DNA from: Pseudomonas fluorescens
GTDB taxonomy: Bacteria > Pseudomonadota > Gammaproteobacteria > Pseudomonadales > Pseudomonadaceae
Assembly (NCBI RefSeq): GCF_001708445.1
Contig: NZ_CP015637.1
Location: 5,953,001-6,017,000 of the forward strand
Reading direction: 5' to 3'
DNA length: 64,000 bases
This document shows, piece after piece, positions 27,131 through 36,990 of the stretch (within the stretch, counting starts at the first letter, position 1; each line of letters begins with the position of its first letter). Position numbers and translations under genes: made by a program. The notes beneath the pieces were generated by a model. It had not been told where the DNA came from and did no database searches. It was given only the letters and a program-made list of their open reading frames with translations.

Positions 27131-28936
27131 ATGCCTGACTACAAGGCCCCCTTGCGTGATATTCGCTTCGTTCGTGACGAACTGCTTGGTTATGAAGCGC
27201 ACTATCAGAGCCTGCCGGCTTGCCAGGACGCTACCCCGGACATGGTTGACGCCATTCTCGAAGAAGGCGCCAAGTTCTGTGAGCAAGTGCTGGCACCGTT
27301 GAACCGCGTGGGTGACATCGAAGGGTGCACCTGGAGCGAGTCAGGCGTTAAGACCCCTGCTGGTTTCAAAGAAGCCTACAAACAGTTCGTCGAAGGCGGC
27401 TGGCCAAGCCTGGCCCACGACGTGGCGCATGGTGGCCAAGGCCTGCCGGAATCCCTGGGCCTGGCTGTCAGCGAAATGGTCGGTGAAGCCAACTGGTCGT
27501 GGGGCATGTACCCCGGCCTGTCCCATGGTGCGATGAACACCATTTCCGAGCACGGCACCCCCGAGCAACAGGACGCCTACCTGACCAAACTGGTATCGGG
27601 CGAATGGACCGGCACCATGTGCCTGACCGAGCCTCACTGTGGTACCGACCTGGGCATGCTGCGTACCAAGGCCGAACCTCAGGCCGACGGTTCCTACAAA
27701 GTCTCCGGCACCAAGATCTTCATCTCGGCCGGTGAGCACGACATGGCCGATAACATCGTCCACATCGTACTGGCCCGCCTGCCGGATGCACCGGCGGGCA
27801 CCAAAGGCATCTCGCTGTTTATTGTGCCCAAGTTCCTGCCCAACGCCGATGGCTCGATCGGTGCACGCAACGCCGTGACTTGTGGTTCCCTGGAACACAA
27901 GATGGGCATCCACGGTAACGCCACCTGCGTGATGAACTTCGACGCGGCCACCGGTTTCCTGATCGGCCCGGCGAACAAAGGCCTGAACTGCATGTTCACC
28001 TTTATGAACACCGCTCGCCTGGGCACCGCGCTGCAAGGCCTGGCCCACGCCGAGATCGGTTTCCAGGGCGGCCTGAAATACGCTCGTGATCGCCTGCAAA
28101 TGCGTTCCCTGACAGGCCCGAAAGCGCCGGACAAGGCGGCCGACCCCATCATCGTGCACCCTGACGTGCGCCGCATGCTGCTGACCATGAAAGCCTTCGC
28201 TGAAGGCAACCGTGCGATGGTGTACTTCACCGCCAAGCAAGTGGACATCGTCAAGTACGGCACCGACGACGAAGCCAAGAAACAGGCCGATGGCCTGCTG
28301 GCGTTCATGACCCCGATCGCCAAGGCGTTCATGACCGAAGTCGGTTTTGAATCGGCTAACCACGGTGTGCAAATCTACGGCGGCCACGGCTTTATCGCCG
28401 AGTGGGGCATGGAGCAGAACGTTCGCGACAGCCGCATTTCGATGCTGTACGAAGGCACCACCGGTATCCAGGCGCTGGACCTGCTCGGCCGTAAAGTGCT
28501 GATGACCCAGGGCGAAGCACTGAAAGGCTTCACCAAGATCGTCCACAAGTTCTGCCAGGCCAACGAAGGCAACGAAGCCGTCAAGGAATTCGTAACGCCA
28601 CTGGCTGCGCTGAACAAAGAGTGGGGCGAGTTGACCATGAAGGTCGGCATGGCGGCGATGAAAGACCGTGAAGAGGTCGGTGCTGCTTCGGTGGACTACC
28701 TGATGTACTCCGGTTACGCGTGCCTGGCGTACTTCTGGGCCGACATGGCCCGCCTGGCCGCCGAGAAACTGGCTGCCGGCACCAGCGAGGCAGCGTTCTA
28801 CACCGCCAAGCTGCAGACCGCGCGCTTCTACTTCCAACGCATCCTGCCGCGTACCCGCACCCACGTAGCCACCATGCTGTCGGGCGCCAACAACCTGATG
28901 GACATGAAAGAAGAGGACTTCGGCCTGGCTTACTAA
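27131..28936 (+). CDS. Acyl-CoA dehydrogenase (PA0506/FadE1-like)
   Basis: 601 aa from the ATG at 27131 ([13 protein letters not shown]). It has the long acyl-CoA dehydrogenase layout: N-terminal ACADM_N segment, helical domain, middle beta domain with [19 protein letters not shown] and [12 protein letters not shown]-terminal helical domain with [16 protein letters not shown] and the [16 protein letters not shown] motif that carries the region around the catalytic Glu in this clade, and a C-terminal extension. It catalyses the first, FAD-dependent step of beta-oxidation. A PsrA-like operator lies upstream and a terminator follows. Confidence 0.93.
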   Translation: MPDYKAPLRDIRFVRDELLGYEAHYQSLPACQDATPDMVDAILEEGAKFCEQVLAPLNRVGDIEGCTWSESGVKTPAGFKEAYKQFVEGGWPSLAHDVAHGGQGLPESLGLAVSEMVGEANWSWGMYPGLSHGAMNTISEHGTPEQQDAYLTKLVSGEWTGTMCLTEPHCGTDLGMLRTKAEPQADGSYKVSGTKIFISAGEHDMADNIVHIVLARLPDAPAGTKGISLFIVPKFLPNADGSIGARNAVTCGSLEHKMGIHGNATCVMNFDAATGFLIGPANKGLNCMFTFMNTARLGTALQGLAHAEIGFQGGLKYARDRLQMRSLTGPKAPDKAADPIIVHPDVRRMLLTMKAFAEGNRAMVYFTAKQVDIVKYGTDDEAKKQADGLLAFMTPIAKAFMTEVGFESANHGVQIYGGHGFIAEWGMEQNVRDSRISMLYEGTTGIQALDLLGRKVLMTQGEALKGFTKIVHKFCQANEGNEAVKEFVTPLAALNKEWGELTMKVGMAAMKDREEVGAASVDYLMYSGYACLAYFWADMARLAAEKLAAGTSEAAFYTAKLQTARFYFQRILPRTRTHVATMLSGANNLMDMKEEDFGLAY

Positions 28937-28959
28937 GCCTTACCGGGTTCACTTCAGGG

Positions 28960-28992
28960 CCGCCGCTTCCTTCGGGAGCGGCGGTTTTTTTT
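28960..28992 (+). terminator. Rho-independent terminator after the first acyl-CoA dehydrogenase
   Basis: 11-bp stem (CCGCCGCTTCC / GGGAGCGGCGG, one G-T pair) with TTC loop and eight T residues. Confidence 0.92.
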
Positions 28993-29138
28993 CGACGATA
29001 AAAAACGCAGCGTTGCGCTCAGGGATTGCGTCGAGCTGCCGTTACAGTGATGGCAATGTGATACATCTCAGGCAGGTTGTGCTTAACTGTCCGAATGAAG
29101 GCACTGTGCCATCTTTTTTGCGGGTCGGAGTTTTACCC

Positions 29139-30428
29139 TTGTCGCGCGTGTCCGCAGTACGTTTCAGTCATTTCTTTCCTTCGTTGCTGCTATTGCTGGC
29201 CGGGCTCTCGGCTGCGTACGTCAAGGACCTCAACGTCTTCTTCACTTCGCTGTTCAACGTGTTGCCGACCCTGGTGCTGTTGCTCGGCGGATCGTATTGC
29301 GCGGTCTATCGGCGCCAGCGTGAACTGTTCCTGATGATCACGGTGTACATCGTCTACTTCCTGCTCGACACCCAGACCGATTTCTACCGAGACAATGGCC
29401 GGGTTCGCGAAGACGCGGCGGTGGTGTTCCACCTGTGTTGCCTGCTGTTGCCCGTGTTGTTCAGCGTCTATGCCCTGTGGCAAGAAAAGACCCACCTGTT
29501 CCGCGACTTTGTCGCACGTGGTGCTGTGTTGCTGGCGGTAGGCAGCGTGGCCCTGGCTCTTGAGCAAAGTTATCCCCAGGCGCTGCTCAACTGGTTGGCC
29601 GAAATTCGCTGGCCGGCGTTGCATGGCACCTGGATGAGCCTGATCCAGCTGTCGTACCCGATGTTCCTGATTGGTTTCCTGACCCTGGCGGCGCAGTACT
29701 GGTACCAGCCGCGGCCGCTGCATGCGGCGCAGATGGTCGGGCTGCTGGGGATGTTCTGGATGCTGCCGCAGACATTTATCCTGCCGTTTACCCTGAACAT
29801 CATGTGCAGCCAAGTGATGCTGATGATCGCTGCCGGTGTCGCCCACGAGGCCTATCAAATGGCCTTCCGTGACGAGCTGACCGGCCTGCCGGGGCGTCGT
29901 GCCCTCAACGAGCGCATGCAGCGGCTGGGGCGCAACTATGTGCTGGCCATGAGCGACGTCGACCACTTCAAGCGTTTCAACGACACCCATGGCCACGATG
30001 TGGGGGACCAAGTGCTGCGCCTGGTGGCGAGCAAACTGTCCAAGGTCAATGGGGGTGGGCGTGCCTACCGTTACGGCGGTGAAGAGTTCGCCGTGGTATT
30101 TGCCGGCAAGACCCTGGACGAGTGCATGCCGCACCTGGAGGAAATTCGCGAGATCATCGCCGACTACGACATCAAGTTGCGCCACTCAGACCGGCCCCAG
30201 GACGATCAGCAGGGCCGTCAACGCCGGGCGGGGAGTGGCGCCTCAAGTGTCTCGGTGACCGTCAGCATCGGCGTGGCCGAGCGCCAGGCTGAGCAGCGCA
30301 CGCCCGAAGAGGTGCTCAAGTCCGCCGACCAGGCGCTCTACGCCGCCAAGGGCGCCGGGCGTAATTGCGTGGTCGCGGCCGGGCAAACCCGCCGCGGCGC
30401 TGTGCGCATGGAGAGCGCTGCCGGTTGA
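29139..30428 (+). CDS. Membrane-bound diguanylate cyclase (GGDEF)
   Basis: 429 aa if translation begins at the TTG at 29139, which has GGAG 8 nt upstream; a longer frame starts at 29013 but its first 40 residues do not look like protein. The N-terminal half has about seven hydrophobic helices (7TM sensor-like, to about residue 245). A GGDEF domain follows (about 250-420) with the active-site motif RYGGEEFAVVF and SDVDHFKRFNDTHGHDVGDQ. The RxxD inhibitory site is absent before the GGEEF loop (VNGGGRAY instead), so product inhibition is probably lost. It makes cyclic di-GMP at the inner membrane. It sits between two fadE-like genes on the same strand. Confidence 0.88.
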   Translation: MSRVSAVRFSHFFPSLLLLLAGLSAAYVKDLNVFFTSLFNVLPTLVLLLGGSYCAVYRRQRELFLMITVYIVYFLLDTQTDFYRDNGRVREDAAVVFHLCCLLLPVLFSVYALWQEKTHLFRDFVARGAVLLAVGSVALALEQSYPQALLNWLAEIRWPALHGTWMSLIQLSYPMFLIGFLTLAAQYWYQPRPLHAAQMVGLLGMFWMLPQTFILPFTLNIMCSQVMLMIAAGVAHEAYQMAFRDELTGLPGRRALNERMQRLGRNYVLAMSDVDHFKRFNDTHGHDVGDQVLRLVASKLSKVNGGGRAYRYGGEEFAVVFAGKTLDECMPHLEEIREIIADYDIKLRHSDRPQDDQQGRQRRAGSGASSVSVTVSIGVAERQAEQRTPEEVLKSADQALYAAKGAGRNCVVAAGQTRRGAVRMESAAG

Positions 30429-30518
30429 GTGATGGTGGTGTATTCAGCGGCTCTACAGTGATTGTCCGGGGCGCTGGCCGGCAGTAGGTTGAAATCATCT
30501 GCTGCCGGAGACATTGCC

Positions 30519-32288
30519 ATGCCTGAGTACAAAGCTCCCCTGCGCGACATGCGCTTTCTGATCGACCACGTGTTCGACTTCCATGGCCATTACGCCGCGC
30601 TGGGCGCGACGGACGCCAGCCCGGACATGGTCAGTGCGATCCTCGAAGAAGGTGCGAAATTTTGCGAGAACGTGCTGGCACCGCTCAATCGCAGTGGCGA
30701 TGAAGAAGGCTGCCATTTCGATAATGGCGTGGTGACCACGCCCAAAGGTTTCAAGGAAGCCTTCGCCCAGTACGTGGAAGGTGGCTGGCACGGCGTGGCG
30801 GCAGACCCCGCCTACGGAGGCCAAGGCTTGCCGCAATCCCTGGGCCTGGTGCTGAGCGAAATGATCGGCTCCAGTAACACCTCCTGGGGTATGTACCCGG
30901 GGCTGACCCACGGCGCGATGTCGGCGATCCACGCCCATGGCACCGAGGAACAGAAAGCCACCTACCTGAGCAGACTCACCGCCGGCCAATGGACCGGCAC
31001 CATGTGCCTGACCGAAGCCCACTGCGGTACCGACCTGGGCCTGATCAAGACCCGTGCCGTGCCCCAGGCGGATGGCAGCTACGCCGTCACCGGCAGCAAG
31101 ATTTTCATCTCGGCCGGTGAACACGACATGAGCGCCAATATCATCCACCTGGTGCTGGCCAAGCTGCCGGATGCGCCAGCGGGCACCAAGGGCATCTCCC
31201 TCTTTATCGTGCCCAAGTTTCATGCCGATTCCGGTGAACGCAACGCCGTGCATTGCGGCTCCATCGAGCACAAGATGGGCATCAAGGGCTCGGCCACCTG
31301 CGTGCTGAACTTTGACGGCGCCCGGGGCTTTTTGATTGGCGAGGCGAACAAGGGCCTCAACTGCATGTTCACCATGATGAACCATGCACGCCTGGGGACC
31401 GGCATGCAGGGCCTGTGTAACGGCGAGGCGAGCTTCCAGGGCGCGATCAAGTACGCCAACGACCGCCTGCAAATGCGCTCGCTTACCGGCGCCAAGGCGC
31501 CGGAAAAAGCCGCCGACCCGATCATCGTGCACCCCGATGTACGCCGTATGTTGCTGACCATGAAAGCGTTCAACGAGGGCAACCGGGCGCTGACCTATTT
31601 CACCGCGCAACTGCTCGACACCGCGCACCTGAGCCGCGACGCCGGCCAGCGCCAGGAGGCTGAAGACCTGCTGGCGTTCCTGACGCCGATCTGCAAAGCC
31701 TTTATGACCGATACCGGGCTGGAGGTGACCAACCACGGCATGCAGGTATTCGGCGGCCATGGCTACATTCGTGAGTGGGGCATGGAGCAACTGGCACGCG
31801 ATGCGCGGATTGCGCCGATCTATGAAGGCACCAACGGCATCCAGGCCCTCGACCTGCTGGGGCGCAAGGTGTTGGGCAGCCAGGGCAAGCTGCTGCGCGG
31901 CTTTACCAGGATTGTGCATAAGTTTTGCGCGGTGAATGCCGAGCATGCGCAGCTCAAAGGCTATGTGCTGCAGCTCAATCAACTGAACCAGGAATGGGGC
32001 GAGCTGACCACCCAGGTCGGGATGGCCGCGATGAAAAACCCTGACGAAGTGGGCGCCGCTGCGGTGGATTACCTGATGTACAGCGGTTACGTCATCCTTG
32101 CCTACCTGTGGCTGCGTATGGCGATTGCAGCGCTGGAACAGGGCGACAGCGACTTCGCCACAGCCAAGCTGGCCACCTGCGACTTCTATTTCAAGCGCTT
32201 GCTGCCACGTACTGCGACCCATCGGGCGGCCGTGGAAGCCGGCAGTGACTGCCTGATGAGTCTGTCTGCGGAGGCATTTGCGTTGTGA
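30519..32288 (+). CDS. Acyl-CoA dehydrogenase (PA0507-like)
   Basis: 589 aa from the ATG at 30519 (MPEYKAPLRDMRF), closely paralogous to the gene at 27131: shared [43 protein letters not shown] and [16 protein letters not shown]. Domain order is the same as its neighbour. Chain-length preference cannot be read from sequence. No PsrA-like site is seen upstream. Confidence 0.92.
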   Translation: MPEYKAPLRDMRFLIDHVFDFHGHYAALGATDASPDMVSAILEEGAKFCENVLAPLNRSGDEEGCHFDNGVVTTPKGFKEAFAQYVEGGWHGVAADPAYGGQGLPQSLGLVLSEMIGSSNTSWGMYPGLTHGAMSAIHAHGTEEQKATYLSRLTAGQWTGTMCLTEAHCGTDLGLIKTRAVPQADGSYAVTGSKIFISAGEHDMSANIIHLVLAKLPDAPAGTKGISLFIVPKFHADSGERNAVHCGSIEHKMGIKGSATCVLNFDGARGFLIGEANKGLNCMFTMMNHARLGTGMQGLCNGEASFQGAIKYANDRLQMRSLTGAKAPEKAADPIIVHPDVRRMLLTMKAFNEGNRALTYFTAQLLDTAHLSRDAGQRQEAEDLLAFLTPICKAFMTDTGLEVTNHGMQVFGGHGYIREWGMEQLARDARIAPIYEGTNGIQALDLLGRKVLGSQGKLLRGFTRIVHKFCAVNAEHAQLKGYVLQLNQLNQEWGELTTQVGMAAMKNPDEVGAAAVDYLMYSGYVILAYLWLRMAIAALEQGDSDFATAKLATCDFYFKRLLPRTATHRAAVEAGSDCLMSLSAEAFAL

Positions 32289-32410
32289 TGACTTAAGAAT
32301 ACCAATCAGTCACAAGTGGACCCTATGTGTCTGAAAAGTTGTTCGGGTACACTCGGAGCCTGTAAAACCGATCCTATCGAATCACTTTTCACGTTCTCAC
32401 GAGGTTTGCC

Positions 32411-34189
32411 ATGGCTGATTACAAAGCGCCGCTGCGTGATATGCGCTTCGTCCTCAACGAAGTTTTTGAGGTCGCCAAAACTTGGGCCCAATTGCCGGCA
32501 TTGGCAGACACCGTAGATGCCGAAACCGTTGAGGCGATCCTTGAAGAGGCCGGCAAAGTCACCGCCAAATCCATCGCCCCGCTCAGCCGTGGTGGCGATG
32601 AACAGGGTTGCCACTGGGCGGACACGGTCGTCACCACGCCGGAGGGTTTCCCCCAGGCGTACAAAACCTACGCGGAAGGTGGCTGGGTCGGTGTCGGCGG
32701 TGACCCGATCTTCGGTGGCATGGGCATGCCCAAGGCCGTGTCGGCCCAGGTCGAAGAGATGATCAACTCGTCGAGCCTGGCGTTCGGCCTGTACCCGATG
32801 TTGACCTCGGGCGCCTGTGTATCGATCAACACCCATGCCAGCGAGGCGCTCAAGGCGACCTACCTGCCGAATATGTACTCCGGTAAGTGGGCCGGTTCCA
32901 TGTGCCTGACCGAGGCCCATGCCGGCACCGACCTGGGCATTATCCGGACCAAGGCCGAGCCTCAAGCGGACGGGTCCTACAAAGTCAGCGGCACCAAGAT
33001 CTTTATCACCGGTGGCGAACACGACCTGACGGAAAACATCATCCACCTGGTGCTGGCCAAGTTGCCGGATGCGCCGGCCGGTCCCAAGGGCATTTCGTTG
33101 TTCCTGGTGCCGAAGTTCATGGTGAACGCCGACGGCAGCCTGGGCGCGCGTAACCCGGTGAGCTGCGGTTCCATTGAACACAAGATGGGTATCCAGGCGT
33201 CGGCGACCTGCGTGATGAACTTCGACGAAGCGGTCGGCTACCTGGTGGGCGAGCCTAACCGTGGGTTGGCAGCGATGTTCACCATGATGAACTACGAGCG
33301 CCTGGGGGTGGGTATCCAGGGCCTGGCGTCCGGCGAGCGCTCGTACCAGAACGCGATCGAATATGCGCGTGACCGCTTGCAGAGCCGTTCGCCCCTGGGG
33401 GCGCAGGCCAAGGACAAGGTGGCTGATCCGATCATCGTGCACCCCGACGTGCGCCGTATGCTGCTGACCATGAAAGCCTCGAACGAAGGCGGCCGTGCGT
33501 TCTCCACTTACGTGGCGACGCAGTTGGACATCGCCAAGTTCAGTGAAGACGCTGCCACCCGCGAGCGTGCCGACAACCTGGTGGCGCTGTTGACCCCCGT
33601 CGCCAAAGCGTTCCTCACCGACCTGGGCCTGGAAACCGCCGTGCTCGGCCAGCAAGTGTTTGGCGGCCACGGCTACATTCGTGAATGGGGCCAGGAGCAA
33701 CTGGTGCGCGATGTGCGTATCACCCAGATCTACGAAGGCACCAACGGTATTCAGGCGTTGGACTTGATGGGGCGCAAGATCGTCGGCAGCGGCGGTGCGT
33801 TCTACACCGTGTTCGCCGATGAGATTCGCCAGTTCACCGCCACCGCAGGCCCTGAGTTGGCCGAGTTCACCAAGCCGCTGAACGCGGCGGTGGATAACCT
33901 GGACGACCTGACCGCCTGGGTGCTGGACCGCGCCAAGACCAACCCGAATGAAATCGGCGCGGCCTCGGTGGAATACCTGCATGCATTTGGATACATGGCC
34001 TATGCCTATATGTGGGCATTGATGGCCAAGGCCGCGTTGGGCAAAGAGGCGCAGGAAGATTTCTACGCCAGCAAGCTGGGCACTGCACGGTTCTACTTTG
34101 CCCGTCTGTTGCCGCGGATTCACTCACTGAGTGCGTCTGTAAAAGCCGGTAGCGAATCGCTGTTTTTGCTGGATGAAGCGCAGTTCTAA
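32411..34189 (+). CDS. Acyl-CoA dehydrogenase (PA0508/FadE2-like)
   Basis: 592 aa, third paralogue. MCLTEAHAGTDLGIIRTKA, KIFITGGEHDL, VFGGHGYIREWGQEQLVRD and YEGTNGIQALDLMGRK are present. It differs from the other two in ITGGEHDL against ISAGEHDM, in the HAGTD against HCGTD substitution and in the C-terminal region, consistent with a different acyl-chain range. The P. aeruginosa orthologue has been described as a medium-chain enzyme. It is followed by the rsmY locus rather than by an obvious terminator of its own. Confidence 0.92.
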   Translation: MADYKAPLRDMRFVLNEVFEVAKTWAQLPALADTVDAETVEAILEEAGKVTAKSIAPLSRGGDEQGCHWADTVVTTPEGFPQAYKTYAEGGWVGVGGDPIFGGMGMPKAVSAQVEEMINSSSLAFGLYPMLTSGACVSINTHASEALKATYLPNMYSGKWAGSMCLTEAHAGTDLGIIRTKAEPQADGSYKVSGTKIFITGGEHDLTENIIHLVLAKLPDAPAGPKGISLFLVPKFMVNADGSLGARNPVSCGSIEHKMGIQASATCVMNFDEAVGYLVGEPNRGLAAMFTMMNYERLGVGIQGLASGERSYQNAIEYARDRLQSRSPLGAQAKDKVADPIIVHPDVRRMLLTMKASNEGGRAFSTYVATQLDIAKFSEDAATRERADNLVALLTPVAKAFLTDLGLETAVLGQQVFGGHGYIREWGQEQLVRDVRITQIYEGTNGIQALDLMGRKIVGSGGAFYTVFADEIRQFTATAGPELAEFTKPLNAAVDNLDDLTAWVLDRAKTNPNEIGAASVEYLHAFGYMAYAYMWALMAKAALGKEAQEDFYASKLGTARFYFARLLPRIHSLSASVKAGSESLFLLDEAQF

Positions 34190-34203
34190 GGGGGTGGAGG
34201 GCG

Positions 34204-34221
34204 TGTAAGCATTCTCTTACA
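34204..34221 (+). promoter_or_regulatory. GacA box (upstream activating sequence) of rsmY
   Basis: TGTAAG-CATTCT-CTTACA, a perfect match to the GacA-binding palindrome TGTAAG-N6-CTTACA required for transcription of rsmX/Y/Z. It lies about 65-75 bp upstream of the inferred RNA start; GATAAT at 34265-34270 is a plausible -10. Confidence 0.9.
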
Positions 34222-34278
34222 TGACGTGCCGCTATTCGTCCTCTATCGCCAAATTGGATCCACGGATAATCTACTTCA

Positions 34279-34400
34279 CATGGACGTCGCGCAGGAAGCG
34301 CAAAGCAACAACACGGACACGTAGGATTCTGCCAGGATGGCGGAGTGAAATGGATGTCAGGGAAACAGTCTGCAAAGCCCCGCTTCGGCGGGGTTTTCTT
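34279..34400 (+). ncRNA. rsmY: RsmY-type regulatory small RNA
   Basis: About 120 nt between the GacA box/-10 element and a rho-independent terminator. It contains eight GGA motifs, several presented as A/C-GGA in short hairpin loops (for example GCGCAGGAAGCGC), the hallmark of RNAs that sequester RsmA/RsmE. The segment GTCGCGCAGGAAGCGCAAAG resembles the 5' part of known RsmY RNAs. Under GacS/GacA control it relieves translational repression of secondary metabolism and biofilm genes. The 5' end is inferred from the -10; the 3' end from the terminator. Confidence 0.85.
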
Positions 34401-34402
34401 TT
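34376..34402 (+). terminator. rsmY terminator
   Basis: CCCCGC-TTCG-GCGGGG stem-loop, extended by A/T pairs, followed by TTTTCTTTT. Confidence 0.92.
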
Positions 34403-34430
34403 GCCCGCGAAAAAGTCAGGGGCGCTGAGT

Positions 34431-35330
34431 TCAGGGCTGGGCCAGCGGGGCATTCATCACGTCTTCAAGCAAGGTGCGCAGCAACGCCATCGTGGCCTGC
34501 TGACGCTGCACATCGCGGCACACCAGGCCCACTTTCAGCGGCACCCTGGGTTCACTCAAGGGCTTCCACAGCAGCGACTGGCTGTTGTGTTCATCCTGGG
34601 AACGGCCCGGCAAGACGGTCGCCAGTTTGGTATGGGGCAGGCTGTCGAGAATCCCCACCATGGTATTGAGCTCCGCTTGCACTTGCGGGCGCCGCCCGAG
34701 GTTAGCCAACTGGCCCTGCCAGATCTGTCGAACCTGAAACTCTTCTCCCAGCAGCAACATCGGCAATTCGGCCGCCTGTTTCAGCGAGACCTTCTTGAAC
34801 TCGCGCAGGGGGTGATCCTCGGGGATCACCACTTTCAGTTCATCTTCATACAACAGCACACCGTGCAGGCCCGGCTGGCGTGGCGGCAGGTAACTGATGC
34901 CGATGTCCAGCGAACCGTTGAGCAGCCGCCGTTCAATCTCAATCCCGGTCAATTCGTAGATCTGCACCACCAGGTGGGGTTGGGCCTTGCGCACCCGCTC
35001 CAGCATCTGCGGCACCAGGCTGGTGTGCACGGTTTGCAGTACGCCGATGGCCAAGGTGCGCAGTGCCTGGCCCTTGAAGTTGCGCAAGGCTTCGACGGCT
35101 TGCTGCATACCGTCGATCAACGGCAGGGCGTGGTTGTACAAGGTATGGGCGGCGAGTGTCGGTAACAGGCGCTTGCTGCTGCGCTCGAACAGGCTGACAT
35201 CCAGGTTCTGCTCCAGTTGGCGAATCTGCTGTGACAGCGCCGGTTGGGAGATCGACAGGCGTTCAGCGGCACGGCCCACGTGGCCTTCTTCATATACCGC
35301 GACGAAATAACGCAGTTGCTTGAAATCCAT
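34431..35330 (-). CDS. LysR-family transcriptional regulator
   Basis: 299 aa. The N-terminal winged HTH (MDFKQLRYFVAVYEEGHVG; RLSISQPALSQQIRQLEQ) is followed by a type 2 periplasmic-binding-like effector domain (about residues 92-295). Shape and sequence resemble the CynR/CatM-type group. It is divergent from the class III aminotransferase gene with 209 bp between them, so that gene is a possible target; the effector is unknown. Confidence 0.92.
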   Translation of the reverse strand: MDFKQLRYFVAVYEEGHVGRAAERLSISQPALSQQIRQLEQNLDVSLFERSSKRLLPTLAAHTLYNHALPLIDGMQQAVEALRNFKGQALRTLAIGVLQTVHTSLVPQMLERVRKAQPHLVVQIYELTGIEIERRLLNGSLDIGISYLPPRQPGLHGVLLYEDELKVVIPEDHPLREFKKVSLKQAAELPMLLLGEEFQVRQIWQGQLANLGRRPQVQAELNTMVGILDSLPHTKLATVLPGRSQDEHNSQSLLWKPLSEPRVPLKVGLVCRDVQRQQATMALLRTLLEDVMNAPLAQP

Positions 35331-35539
35331 AAGTCTTTCTTATCGAAAAAGCTGGAAAATCGAAATGGCCGTTAGCCGCCGAGACGCCTAGTCTAGCGCC
35401 TATCCACAAGGCTTACAGGGCCAGATCGGGCAATGAATAGCGTTTATGTTGATGGTATTTGCATAGGCAAGGCAAAAAACCTCTCGTGGGGTTTTGCCGG
35501 TGGGACCGACCAAGGCGTGGTTGCCATGGGAGGTAAAGT

Positions 35540-36808
35540 GTGAACCTGTTCAATTTGCGTCGCCCCGCGGCGAGCCTGGATGACCTGATCCTGGACGCGC
35601 CCCATGAAGATCTCCCCGGCGAATGCCTGATGCCAACCGTGGCACGCCCCCCACAAGTCTTTGTACGTGGCCAGGCATCCTGGCTGTGGGACAGCGATGA
35701 CCGTGCCTACCTGGATTTCAGCCAGGGCAGTGCCGCCAATAGCCTCGGCCACAGCCCACAGGTCCTGATCAAAGCCCTGGCTGATCAGACCCAATCCCTG
35801 ATCAATCCCGGCAATGCCCTGCACAATCGCGCCCAACTCACTCTGGTCGAGCGCTTGTGTCATCGCACCGGCAGCGACCAGGCGTATCTGCTCAACAGTG
35901 GCGCGGAAGCCTGCGAAGCGGCGATCAAGCTGGCGCGCAAATGGGGGCAGTTGTATCGCGGTGGCGCGTATCGAATCATCAGTGCCAGCAACGGTTGTCA
36001 TGGTCGCAGCTTTGCGGCGATGTCGGCCTCGGCGAGCACCCAGGAAAACCGCTTTGAGCCGCAGTTGCCGGGTTTCAGCCATGTGCCGTTCAACGACCTG
36101 CCGGCCTTGCACGCCGCGGTCGATGCACACACCGTCGCCATCATGCTGGAGCCGATCCAGAGTGAAGCCGGGGTCATCCCGGCGACCGATCACTACCTTA
36201 AAGGCGTTGAGCGCCTGTGTCGTGAGCTGGGGATTCTGCTGATCCTCGACGAAGTGCAAACCGGCATCGGCCGTTGCGGCACCTTGCTCGCGCAAGAGCA
36301 GTACGGCGTGCGGGCCGACATCGTTACCCTCGGCAAAGGCCTGGGCGGCGGCGTACCGTTGGCGGCGCTGTTGGCGCGGGGCAAAGCCTGTTGCTTTGAA
36401 GTGGGGGAGCTGGAAGGCACCCATCATGGCAACGCGCTGATGGCGTCGGCCGGTGTCGCGGTCCTCGATACTGTGTTGGAGAACGGCTTCTTTGAACATG
36501 TGCGCGAGTCGGGTGCTTACCTGGGTGAAGGCCTGGCCCGCCTGGCTTATCGCTACGATCACGGCGAACTGCGCGGTCACGGCCTGATGTGGGGGCTGAC
36601 GCTGTCGGATGACTCTGCGGACGCCGTAGTAAAAGCTGCACTTCATGAAGGCTTGATCCTGACCGCCCCGCAGCCCGACTGCCTGCGCTTCACGCCGGCG
36701 CTGACGGTGAGCAAGAGCAATATCGACGAAATGCTCCTGCGCCTGGCCCGCGCTTTCTCCCGCGTGCGCACCGCGCAGTTGCAATGCCGCAAGGGCATCG
36801 CCGTTTAA
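35540..36808 (+). CDS. Class III aminotransferase (acetylornithine/4-aminobutyrate type)
   Basis: 422 aa from a GTG at 35540 with GGAGG 6 nt upstream. PLP-fold type I: LNSGAEACEAAIKLARKWG, ILDEVQTGIGRCG and the PLP-lysine motif TLGKGLGGGVPLAAL. It is found upstream of the pqq cluster in Pseudomonas (PA0530-like). Donor substrate is probably an omega-amino acid or ornithine derivative, not settled by sequence. Followed by a strong terminator. Confidence 0.88.
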   Translation: MNLFNLRRPAASLDDLILDAPHEDLPGECLMPTVARPPQVFVRGQASWLWDSDDRAYLDFSQGSAANSLGHSPQVLIKALADQTQSLINPGNALHNRAQLTLVERLCHRTGSDQAYLLNSGAEACEAAIKLARKWGQLYRGGAYRIISASNGCHGRSFAAMSASASTQENRFEPQLPGFSHVPFNDLPALHAAVDAHTVAIMLEPIQSEAGVIPATDHYLKGVERLCRELGILLILDEVQTGIGRCGTLLAQEQYGVRADIVTLGKGLGGGVPLAALLARGKACCFEVGELEGTHHGNALMASAGVAVLDTVLENGFFEHVRESGAYLGEGLARLAYRYDHGELRGHGLMWGLTLSDDSADAVVKAALHEGLILTAPQPDCLRFTPALTVSKSNIDEMLLRLARAFSRVRTAQLQCRKGIAV

Positions 36809-36843
36809 CCCCTTATTCCTGAACCGTCTCGCGGTCTACGCGT

Positions 36844-36882
36844 CGCCTCCAGCCTGATTTTTTCGGCTGGGGGCGTTTTTTT
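36844..36882 (+). terminator. Rho-independent terminator after the aminotransferase
   Basis: CGCCTCCAGCC / GGCTGGGGGCG stem (one G-T pair) around a T-rich loop, with seven T residues after it. Confidence 0.9.
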
Positions 36883-36990
36883 GACTGTGCACTTCGGTAT
36901 GGCCCGGTGCCAGATCCCACTGAACCCTCACGAACCCCCAAGGTCGATTAGCTACACGGCTCACACGAGCCGACTTTTTGGAGCTGACCC

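Noticed and set aside
27341..28864. 507-aa open frame on the minus strand inside the acyl-CoA dehydrogenase gene
   Set aside because: It is a shadow frame of a GC-rich gene; the same shadow appears opposite the two paralogues at 30495-32222 and 32306-34123 and has low-complexity His/Gly/Gln composition.
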